A stretch of 64,000 nt of DNA from contig JANXUT010000044.1 of assembly GCA_025356075.1 (NCBI GenBank), positions 62,001 through 126,000 on the forward strand. Reading direction: 5' to 3'. Origin of the DNA: Pseudomonadota bacterium. GTDB taxonomy: Bacteria > Pseudomonadota > Gammaproteobacteria > Steroidobacterales > Steroidobacteraceae. Below, piece after piece: positions 44,818-51,813 of the stretch. The translations under genes were made by a program, and so were the position numbers. Position 1 is the first letter of the stretch. Each line of letters begins with the position of its first letter. The notes under the pieces are model-generated. The model worked only from the letters and a program-made list of their open reading frames with translations. It had not been told where the DNA came from and ran no database searches.

Positions 44818-46575
44818 TCAGAGCACCGGGTGCGTGTCGCCCGGCAGCATGGACTTGCGCACCAGCGGGATCGGCGGCCCGCCGTAGGACAGGAACTTGT
44901 CGTGGAACGCCTTCCAGCAGCTCTCGCCGCCGCGCGCCTCGCAGTAGTCGGTGCGAAGCCTGCGGATCATCAGTTTGCCGAGCGTGTAGTTGAGGTAGCC
45001 GGGATCGTAGGTGCCGCGTGCCGCCTGCTGGCGCGCGGTGCCGGAGTCCTGGAACGCCTGGTCGCGAAAGAGCGCCTCCGACTCGGCGACGGTCATGCCC
45101 TTCGTGTGCATGCCGATCGAGGAGAGGAACCTGGCATCGCGCAGCAGCGCATTCGACAGCTGCCCGATGTGCGTCTCGGGATCGGCCTTCAGGCCCTTCT
45201 CCCACATCAGCTCCTCGCCGTAATGCGCCCAGCCTTCGGCGTAGGCGTAGCCGACGAACAGGCTCGCCAGCTTCGAGGGAACCCGGTTCGCCCACATGAA
45301 CTGCAGGAAATGCCCCGGCCACACCTCGTGCGCGGTCGTGAACCGCAGATGCGCCTCGCCCGGGACGTAGGCAGCCTGCTCGGCCGCTGACCACGAGGGG
45401 TCTGGCGGCGCGATGTAGTAGACCGACGGCAGGTTCTTCTCGTAGGGACCGGGCGTGTCGATGTAGGCGCCGTTCTGGCGGTTGAAGGGCGGCGCCTCCT
45501 CGACCTCGGCCTGCTCAGGGCCCGGGATCGTGACAATGTCCTTGTCGATGATGAATTGCCGGAGGCCCGCGAGCTGCGCGCGGGCGCCTGCGACCGCGCC
45601 GCCCGCCGGCTTGTGGGCGGCGACGCGTTCGGTGCAGCGCTTGAGCGTCGTGCCAGGGGCGTACCCGGCGCATGCTTCCTTGAGCGCCGCGAGATTGCGG
45701 GCAAGGTCGGCGCGGCCGGCGGCCTCGAGGTCCGCGAGCGGCACGTCGACGCGCTCGGTCATGTGCAGCATCGCCGCGTAGCGCTCAGGTCCCAGCGGAT
45801 CCGGGCCCGTCGCGTTCGGCTGCTCGCCTTTCAGCCACTCCGCGAGTCCATCGAGCGCCCTGGCGGCGGGCTCGATCGCGGCGTTGAGGTCCGCCTTCAG
45901 CTTCGGGTCGGTGATGCTCTTGAACGCCTCCGGGACGCTCGTGCGATAGAAGTCGGCGAGGCCGCCGAAGCCCGCGACGCCGAGCTTGATGTAGGTGGCG
46001 GGCATCGGCGTTCTTAGGTTCTTGCGGATGTCGGGCGCGACGCGGACGACGGATGCGGCGTACTTGATGAAAGCGCGGGCCCGCACCTCGGGCGTCGCGT
46101 AGGGGCGCACGACGTAGGTCGAGGGGTCGAGCGAATCCCCGCCGTCGCCCATGCCGAGGTAGAAGGCGGGGTTGCGAAAGGGCGCATCGGCTGCATCGCG
46201 CCAGAAGATCTCGCGGTCGATGCGGGTCAGGAGGTACTCGCGCTCGAAGCGCTGCGCGTCGTCGAGGCTCGCGTCGGGGAACGCCGTCACGCGCTCGCGG
46301 AATGCCTGCAGCCGCGCCACTTCGGCATGGATGCCGGCCGCCGACCAGTCGGGCAACCCACCGTCGAATTCGTGCCGGCCGACGGCGGCGGCGACCTGCG
46401 GATGAGCCTTGAAGAACGATTCGATGTACTCATCGACGAGCGCCGGCCAGGCGGGCGCGGCGGCGGCGGGTGCCGGGGGGGCGGGCGCCTTGGGCTCGCA
46501 GCCAGCGAGGAGCGCGAGGCAGCCGAGGAGGCAAGCTGCGCCAACGGCGCGCCCGCGGGACGGCTGGATGCTCAT
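44818..46575 (-). CDS. DUF885-family lipoprotein, probable zinc metallopeptidase
   Basis: A 585-residue exported lipoprotein: lipobox LLAGC with Cys26. The DUF885 domain has TAHEVWPGHFLQF, a variant HExxxGH zinc motif, and YAEGWAHYGEELM, which supplies a further His/Glu. The architecture is a helical gluzincin-like fold. Substrate is unknown; members are often annotated as peptidases. It converges with DUF1501 (15-base gap) and diverges from pyrD. Confidence 0.88.
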   Translation of the reverse strand: MSIQPSRGRAVGAACLLGCLALLAGCEPKAPAPPAPAAAAPAWPALVDEYIESFFKAHPQVAAAVGRHEFDGGLPDWSAAGIHAEVARLQAFRERVTAFPDASLDDAQRFEREYLLTRIDREIFWRDAADAPFRNPAFYLGMGDGGDSLDPSTYVVRPYATPEVRARAFIKYAASVVRVAPDIRKNLRTPMPATYIKLGVAGFGGLADFYRTSVPEAFKSITDPKLKADLNAAIEPAARALDGLAEWLKGEQPNATGPDPLGPERYAAMLHMTERVDVPLADLEAAGRADLARNLAALKEACAGYAPGTTLKRCTERVAAHKPAGGAVAGARAQLAGLRQFIIDKDIVTIPGPEQAEVEEAPPFNRQNGAYIDTPGPYEKNLPSVYYIAPPDPSWSAAEQAAYVPGEAHLRFTTAHEVWPGHFLQFMWANRVPSKLASLFVGYAYAEGWAHYGEELMWEKGLKADPETHIGQLSNALLRDARFLSSIGMHTKGMTVAESEALFRDQAFQDSGTARQQAARGTYDPGYLNYTLGKLMIRRLRTDYCEARGGESCWKAFHDKFLSYGGPPIPLVRKSMLPGDTHPVL

Positions 46576-46670
46576 GGAGACCGCCGAAAAACGAGGCGTG
46601 AAGCGTGGCGGGCGCTGCCGCCAAAGGCAAGTCTCGGCCGGCCGAGGGGCGCGTGCGACACTTGCCGACC

Positions 46671-47672
46671 GTGTGGTATCCGCTCCTTCGGCCGGCCCTC
46701 TTCGCGCTCGATCCGGAGCGCGCCCACCGCATCGCGCTCGAGGCGTTTCGCCTCGCCGGCCGAGGCTACCGGACTGGCGCGGCGACGGCGCCCGTCGAGT
46801 GCATGGGATTGCACTTTCCGAACCGGCTCGGCCTCGCGGCGGGCTTTGACAAGAACGCGACCGCCGTCGATGGGCTCGGCCGGCTCGGCTTTGGCTTCAT
46901 CGAGGTCGGCACGGTCACGCCGCGGCCGCAGGCGGGACAGCCGCGGCCGCGCCTGTTCCGGCTACCGGCGACGGGCGCGCTCGTCAACCGCCTCGGCTTT
47001 CCGAACGATGGCGCCGAGGCCGTCGCCGCGCGCCTTCGGCACCGTCGCTACCGCGGCATCGTCGGCATCAACATCGGCAAGAACGCGGCGACCCCACTTG
47101 AGCGGGCGGTCGATGATTACGTGCTGGCGCTTCGGCTGCTCGGCGGCGTCGCCGACTACGTCGCGATCAACGTCTCATCACCCAACACGCCGGCGCTTCG
47201 GGAGCTGCAGGCACGGGCGCACCTCGAACCCCTCCTGAGCGCGCTCCTCGCCGAGCGGCTGCGCCTGGGCAGACGACACCTGCCGCTCCTCCTCAAGATC
47301 TCGCCCGACCTCACCGCCCCCGAACTCGCCGAGATCGCAGCGCTCGTGCGCACGCTGCCGCTTGAGGGCGTCATCGCGACAAACACGACGCTCGGGCGCG
47401 CCGGGCTCGACGTCGCGGTCCCGGCCGGGGGCTTGAGCGGCCGTCCGCTCAAGGCGCTCGCGCGGGGCGTTGTGTCCGCACTCCGGTCGCTGCTCGGGCC
47501 CGACTTCACGATCATCGGGGTCGGCGGCGTCGATTCCGGTGCCGCGGCCCTCGACTTGAGGCGCGCCGGCGCGGATCTCGTGGCGCTCTACACGGGGCTC
47601 GTCTACCGCGGACCCGCGCTCGTCCGCGACGCCTTGCGCGCGCTCGGCGACGGTGAGAGGGCGAGCGAGTAG
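46671..47672 (+). CDS. pyrD: Dihydroorotate dehydrogenase (quinone), class 2
   Basis: A 333-residue membrane-associated flavoenzyme; E. coli PyrD has 336. The N-terminal helices (WYPLLRPALFALDPERAH) are typical of class 2. FMN-binding and active-site motifs are GLAAGFDKNA, EVGTVTPRPQ, NVSSPNTPALRELQ with the catalytic Ser, LLKISPDL, ATNTT and IGVGGVDSG. It oxidises dihydroorotate with ubiquinone in pyrimidine synthesis. Start is uncertain: GTG 46671 matches the family, while GTG 46653 and TTG 46662 lie nearer a GAGGGG. The 3' end overlaps the convergent GNAT gene by 70 bases. Confidence 0.94.
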   Translation: MWYPLLRPALFALDPERAHRIALEAFRLAGRGYRTGAATAPVECMGLHFPNRLGLAAGFDKNATAVDGLGRLGFGFIEVGTVTPRPQAGQPRPRLFRLPATGALVNRLGFPNDGAEAVAARLRHRRYRGIVGINIGKNAATPLERAVDDYVLALRLLGGVADYVAINVSSPNTPALRELQARAHLEPLLSALLAERLRLGRRHLPLLLKISPDLTAPELAEIAALVRTLPLEGVIATNTTLGRAGLDVAVPAGGLSGRPLKALARGVVSALRSLLGPDFTIIGVGGVDSGAAALDLRRAGADLVALYTGLVYRGPALVRDALRALGDGERASE

Positions 47673-48139
47673 ATCGCGTAGGGCACGCCGAACCGGTCCG
47701 GGATCGATCGCTCCAGCACGAATCCGAGCCGCTGGTAGAGCGGCAGCGCCACCTTCATCGCGGGGCTCGTGTGCAGCCCGAGCACGCTCGCGCCATCGCG
47801 GCGGGCGCGGGCGATACACTCGAGCGTGAGGCCCCGCCCGACGCCACGGCCACGGGCCGCGGGCCGGACGGAGAGGAGGCGCACGAGCCCCCACTCGGGC
47901 GGGAACAGGGGCTCGCGCTTGGCGCCGGGCGGGGCGTAGCCGACGAGCCCGACGAGCTCGCCCGCCTCGAGCGCGACGATGAGTTCAAGCTCGCTCGCCA
48001 GGCTCGCGATGCCGGCGAGGCGTCCGGCGAGCGCCTGCCAGCCCTCGAACACGTCGGCGAACTCCGCCCACGCCTCGAGGACGACCTGCCGCGCAGGCGC
48101 CGCATCGGCGGCTTCGAAGTTCCGGAGGAGGAGTGTCAG
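47603..48139 (-). CDS. GNAT-family N-acetyltransferase, probable CTG start
   Basis: A GNAT domain with the acetyl-CoA motif RPAARGRGVGRGLTLECIARAR and VLGLHTSPAMKVALPLYQRLGFVLERS. A GTG at 48052 begins inside the fold. In-frame sequence upstream of it reads LLLRNFEAADAAPARQVVLEAW, which is a normal GNAT first strand and helix, so the true start lies upstream. No ATG, GTG or TTG occurs there; CTG 48139 has GGAG seven bases upstream and yields 178 residues. Substrate is unknown. It overlaps the convergent pyrD. Confidence 0.75.
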   Translation of the reverse strand: MTLLLRNFEAADAAPARQVVLEAWAEFADVFEGWQALAGRLAGIASLASELELIVALEAGELVGLVGYAPPGAKREPLFPPEWGLVRLLSVRPAARGRGVGRGLTLECIARARRDGASVLGLHTSPAMKVALPLYQRLGFVLERSIPDRFGVPYAIYSLALSPSPSARKASRTSAGPR

Positions 48140-48320
48140 CGGCCGTCTCCGTGCGCGGCGGGAGGCGGGATTTTACTTCCCGGCGGTCCCGGCGGGTGCC
48201 GGCGGAGGTTGGCCAACCGGCCCCGGCCCGCCCTATCATGCGAAGGTACCCGCGGCGGACGCCGGGTCCGGGGTCGGGGCGATACCAGATGGGGCGGGGC
48301 CGGACACATCGGAGACGCAC

Positions 48321-48698
48321 ATGCAGCACGCCGTACGTAGCTACTTGAAGGCTCTGGAAGCGGGCGATTCGGACAAGGCGGGGGCGCTCTTCACGCCGGA
48401 TGGCTGGGTGCAGTCGCCGTTCCTCGGCCGCCTGCCGGTGCGATCCTTCGTCCGCAAGGTCGCCGATTCCTCGAGCGGCGCGCACCTGACGGTGCACGAC
48501 GTGCTGGTGAGCGCGGAGGGCAACCTGCGCGCGGTCGCCTACTACGAGTACGACTGGTCGCTCAAGGACGGCTCGCGGGTGTCCTTCGACTGCGCGGATG
48601 TCTTCAACTTCGACCCCGAATCCGGCCACATCGCCTCGATCGTCCTTGTCTACGACACGCACCCCGTGCGCGGCGTCGTCGAGACCAAGTACCCCTGA
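48321..48698 (+). CDS. SnoaL/NTF2-like protein
   Basis: A 125-residue cone-shaped alpha+beta barrel protein. Features are AVRSYLKALEAGDSDKAGALFTPDGWVQSPFLG at the N-terminal helices and YYEYDWSLKDGSRVSFDCADVFNFDPESGHIASIVLVYDT in the strands. The fold binds small molecules or acts as an isomerase, hydrolase or ligand sensor; no catalytic pair is identified. ATG 48321 has GGAGACG upstream. Confidence 0.75.
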   Translation: MQHAVRSYLKALEAGDSDKAGALFTPDGWVQSPFLGRLPVRSFVRKVADSSSGAHLTVHDVLVSAEGNLRAVAYYEYDWSLKDGSRVSFDCADVFNFDPESGHIASIVLVYDTHPVRGVVETKYP

Positions 48699-48835
48699 GG
48701 GGACGGCGGGGCGCCCCCTTGCCCGGCCGCTTTGCGAGGGTGCCGGGAGGCCGGTGGGGCCCCCCCGGCCCGCGCCACGCACGGCGCCCCGAATTAAGTG
48801 TGCTTCATACTCGTATCGTTGGGCCGCCGCCGCCG

Positions 48836-48881
48836 CAACATTGGCAGGTGACGCCCGCGAGGGCGCAAAGCCCGACTGTTG
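48836..48881 (+). promoter_or_regulatory. Nested hairpin leader with tiny upstream ORF
   Basis: Bases 48836-48840 pair with 48877-48881, 48843-48845 with 48870-48872, and 48852-48856 with 48861-48865 around a GCGA tetraloop, leaving an internal loop of AGGTGA opposite CAAA. Eight bases downstream is a TGGAGGT ribosome-binding site. An ATG at 48895 opens a four-codon frame (M-I-H-V-stop) that overlaps the gene's own ATG at 48902. The motif GGGCGCAAAGCC recalls part of c-di-GMP riboswitches, but the rest does not fit. Confidence 0.4.
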
Positions 48882-48901
48882 AACTCTGGAGGTCATGATT
48901 C

Positions 48902-49087
48902 ATGTTTAAGAAGCTCGCCCTGCTCGCCGCTGCTTTGACGCTCACGTTCCCGGCCTTCGCCGCGGACACCGCTGCCGCCCCGGCCGCTGCGGCTCCCGCC
49001 GCATCGTCGGATGCGAAGCCCGCCAAGAAGCATCACAAGCATCACGCCAAGAAGTCGGCCGAGAAGTCGGCTGACGCGCCGAAGTAA
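48902..49087 (+). CDS. Small secreted Ala- and Lys/His-rich protein
   Basis: A 61-residue precursor. The signal peptide (MFKKLALLAAALTLTFPAFA) is clear. The mature part is Ala/Pro-rich and then KKHHKHHAKKS with further Lys/Ala, resembling acid-shock-type or metal-binding small periplasmic peptides in composition. The His cluster could bind Zn, Cu or Ni, or buffer protons. Function is unknown. A strong GGAGG precedes it and an intrinsic terminator follows 26 bases after the stop, so it is a monocistronic short mRNA. Confidence 0.8.
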   Translation: MFKKLALLAAALTLTFPAFAADTAAAPAAAAPAASSDAKPAKKHHKHHAKKSAEKSADAPK

Positions 49088-49113
49088 TCGAGTCGAGTAA
49101 GGTCCTCGGGACC

Positions 49114-49150
49114 AAAAGCCCCGGGTAGCGATGCTGCCCGGGGCTTTTTT
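49114..49150. terminator. Bidirectional Rho-independent terminator
   Basis: AGCCCCGGG (49117-49125) pairs with CCCGGGGCT (49137-49145), followed by a T-run (49145-49150) on the plus strand. Four A residues precede the stem, giving TTTT for the minus strand. It lies between the convergent small secreted gene and the M13 peptidase gene and can serve both. Confidence 0.92.
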
Positions 49151-49159
49151 CATTCCGGC

Positions 49160-51202
49160 CTACCAGATCCGCACACGCTCGGCGGGCGGCAGGTAAAGCG
49201 CGGCATCCGGCGTCACGCCAAACGCCGCGTACCAGGCATCGATGTTCCTGACCACGCCGTTGACCCGGTACATCGACGGGCTGTGCGGGTCCGACAAGAC
49301 CTGGTTCCGCAGGCTCTCGTCGCGATAGAGGTTCCGGTAGATCTGCGCCCAGCCGAGGAAGAAGCGCTGCTCGCCACTCAGGCCGCTGAGCTCGGGCGGG
49401 CGCTTGCCGCCGAGCGAGGCGTGGTACGCATCGAGCGCGACGGTGAGGCCGCCCAGGTCGCCGATGTTCTCGCCGAGCGTCAGGCGGCCGTTCACCTGGA
49501 TCCCCGGCCGCGGCTCGTAGCGGTCGTACTGCGCGGCGAGGCGATCGACGAGGCCGTGGAACGCCGTCACGTCGCTCATCGCCCACCAGGTGCGAAGCAC
49601 GCCCTTCGCATCGCTCTTCGCGCCTTGGTCGTCGAAGCCATGGCCCATCTCGTGGCCGATCACGCCGCCGATCGCGCCGTAGTTGACCGCCGGATCCGCC
49701 TTGGGGTCGAAGAACGGCGGCTGCAGGATCGCCGCCGGGAATACGATCTCGTTGAAGGTGGCGTTGTAGTAGGCATTGACCGTCTGCGGCGTCATGAACC
49801 ACTCGTCGCGGTCGGTCGGCTTGCCGAGCCTCGCAAGGTCGTGCTGCCACTCGAACTCGGACGCCCGCACGGCGTTGCCGAAGGCATCGCCCGTGCGGAC
49901 CTCGAGCAGGGAGTAGTCGCGCCAGTGGTCGGGGTAGCCGATCTTCGGCCGGAACGTCGCGAGCTTCTCGGCAGCGACCAGCTTCGTCGCCGGGCTCATC
50001 CACTCGAGCGCTGCGATGCGCCGGCCATAGGCGCGGCGCATGTTCTCGACGAGGGCAAGCATCTGCGCCTTCGCTTCGGGCGGAAAATGCTCGCGCACGT
50101 AGATCTGGCCGATCGCCTCGCCGAGCGCGCCGTTGGTCGCATCCACCGCACGCTTCCAGCGCGCGCGCTGCTCGGGCTGGCCGTTCAGCGTGTGGCCGTA
50201 GAACGCGAATACCTCGCCGTCGAGCGCCGCCGGCAGGTGCGCGGCATTGCCCTTGAGGTAGTGATAGCGCAGGTAGCTCTGCCAGGTCGCGAGCGGCGTT
50301 GCGCGAAAGAGCTTCCCGAGCGGTGCGATCGCGCTGAGTTCGGCGAGGACGACCCCGTCGATCGCGCCGAGGCCGGAGGAGCCAAAGGCGACGTCCCACG
50401 GGTAATCGGGCGCGAGCGCGTTCAATTCGGCGCGGCTGCGTGCGTTGTAGGTCTTGTCGCGGTCGCGCCGCTCCGCGCGCGGCCACTGGAGCTTCGCGAT
50501 CTCGGTCTCGAGCGCAAGGATCGCGGCCGCGCCCGTCGCGGCCTCGGCATCGCCGCCGAGCGCGAGCAGGCGGGCGATGTGCTCGCGGTACTGGGTCCGT
50601 AGTGCCGGGAACTCGCCGTCATCGCGCAGGTAGTAGTCGCGGTCCGGAAGCCCGAGGCCGCCGTGCTGGACCTGCACGATGTACTGGTCCGGGTGCTTGC
50701 GATCGAGCGTAACGCCGAACTCGAGCGGCCCCGGCAGCGCAAGATCCGCGCGCGCCATGAGCTTCGCTACGTCCTCGTACGAGCTCGCCGCGGCGATCGC
50801 CTGCAAGCCGCTCGCAGCGGGCGCGAGCCCGGCGCTCTCGATCGCCGGCGCATCGAGGAAGGCGGCGTAGTAGTCGCCGATCTTCCGCTCGACGCTACCG
50901 GCCGCCGCTCTCCCCGTGGCCGCCGACTCGAGGATCGCGTGGACGCTCGCCTCGGATTTTTCGCGCAGCACGTCGAAGGAGCCCCAGTGCGTGCGGTCCG
51001 CCGGGATCTGCTCGGTCTTGAGCCATGTGCCGGCGGCGAAGCGGAAGAAGTCATCGCCCGGCTTCTGGCCCGGGTCCTCGCCCGCGAGGTCGAGGCCGAA
51101 CGCGCCGATCTGCGCGTGCGGCGCGGGCGATGAGGCGGCGAGCACGGCGGATGCGCCGAGGAGGGTCGAAGTCAGGAGGACGGCGGGACGCAACGTGCCC
51201 AT
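49160..51202 (-). CDS. M13-family metallopeptidase (neprilysin/PepO-like)
   Basis: A 680-residue exported zinc endopeptidase. The signal peptide (VLLTSTLLGASAVLA) leads to a large helical domain and the gluzincin core: His517-Glu-Met-Gly-His521 in GHEMGHGFDDQG, and LGENIGDLGGL with the third zinc ligand. VNAYYNATFNEIVFPAAILQPPFF and the C-terminal YRVNGVVRN are conserved in the family. It cleaves small peptides in the periplasm. It converges on the terminator shared with the small secreted gene. Confidence 0.95.
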   Translation of the reverse strand: MGTLRPAVLLTSTLLGASAVLAASSPAPHAQIGAFGLDLAGEDPGQKPGDDFFRFAAGTWLKTEQIPADRTHWGSFDVLREKSEASVHAILESAATGRAAAGSVERKIGDYYAAFLDAPAIESAGLAPAASGLQAIAAASSYEDVAKLMARADLALPGPLEFGVTLDRKHPDQYIVQVQHGGLGLPDRDYYLRDDGEFPALRTQYREHIARLLALGGDAEAATGAAAILALETEIAKLQWPRAERRDRDKTYNARSRAELNALAPDYPWDVAFGSSGLGAIDGVVLAELSAIAPLGKLFRATPLATWQSYLRYHYLKGNAAHLPAALDGEVFAFYGHTLNGQPEQRARWKRAVDATNGALGEAIGQIYVREHFPPEAKAQMLALVENMRRAYGRRIAALEWMSPATKLVAAEKLATFRPKIGYPDHWRDYSLLEVRTGDAFGNAVRASEFEWQHDLARLGKPTDRDEWFMTPQTVNAYYNATFNEIVFPAAILQPPFFDPKADPAVNYGAIGGVIGHEMGHGFDDQGAKSDAKGVLRTWWAMSDVTAFHGLVDRLAAQYDRYEPRPGIQVNGRLTLGENIGDLGGLTVALDAYHASLGGKRPPELSGLSGEQRFFLGWAQIYRNLYRDESLRNQVLSDPHSPSMYRVNGVVRNIDAWYAAFGVTPDAALYLPPAERVRIW

Positions 51203-51328
51203 GGGCGGTTCCCTCGGCGATGGACGCGGGCGCGCGGGTGCGCGCCGCGGCGGAACGGTGCGGGCGCTACGAGTGAGCGCCCGCGCGCGCGCCCGGGCGG
51301 CGCGCGAAATCTCAACGCGGACCTAAGC

Positions 51329-51661
51329 TCAGGCCTTCTTCGCCCAGACCGTGCACCAGCCGATGCCATCGACCTGCTTGCCGGAGAAGATGTTGCAACC
51401 GGCAACGGCGTCGGTCGCCTTGCCCTGGTACTGCAGGCAGTTCGCGCACTTCTGCTCGGGCTTGTGGTTCGGGTTGGTCTTCGCGTCGACCTTGCTGGTG
51501 TCGGGGGCGTAATGCAGCGCCTTCGCCTGCGGATCGTTGGCGTCGAGCTTGGCGGCGGGCGCGGCTTCGACGCGCGCGACGGCGGCGACCACCGGAATCG
51601 ATGCGAGCGCGGCGAGCGCGCCCTTCAAGATGGCCCGGCGCGGAAGCTTCTGGTCAATCAT
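51329..51661 (-). CDS. High-potential iron-sulfur protein (HiPIP)
   Basis: A 110-residue precursor. The Tat-type signal has LPRRAILKGALAALASIPVVAAVA. Four cluster cysteines are at 72, 75, 89 and 103 (C-x2-C-x13-C-x13-C), and the conserved Tyr51 (ALHYAPD) shields the [4Fe-4S] cluster. HiPIPs are periplasmic electron carriers from cytochrome bc1 to oxidases or photosynthetic centres. A Shine-Dalgarno GAGGAG precedes the ATG. The downstream and upstream gaps (126 and 152 bases) show nothing else. Confidence 0.95.
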   Translation of the reverse strand: MIDQKLPRRAILKGALAALASIPVVAAVARVEAAPAAKLDANDPQAKALHYAPDTSKVDAKTNPNHKPEQKCANCLQYQGKATDAVAGCNIFSGKQVDGIGWCTVWAKKA

Positions 51662-51813
51662 CGTGTCACTCCTCGGGATATCGGGGTTCGCGAATCGGAT
51701 CGGTCGGCACGGCGCCGGCGAGCAGCGATTCTAAGGCGGCGACCGCGGGCTGTCTGCTGCGCGTGCGGGCCACAATTGAGAATGATTCGCGATTGGACGC
51801 GGCTGCGCTCCGC

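Noticed and set aside
48836-48893. c-di-GMP-I (GEMM) riboswitch before the small secreted gene
   Set aside because: GCGCAAAGCC resembles the GEMM 3' core, but the matching 5' CAAA loop is absent and there is no room for the second helical domain before the start codon.
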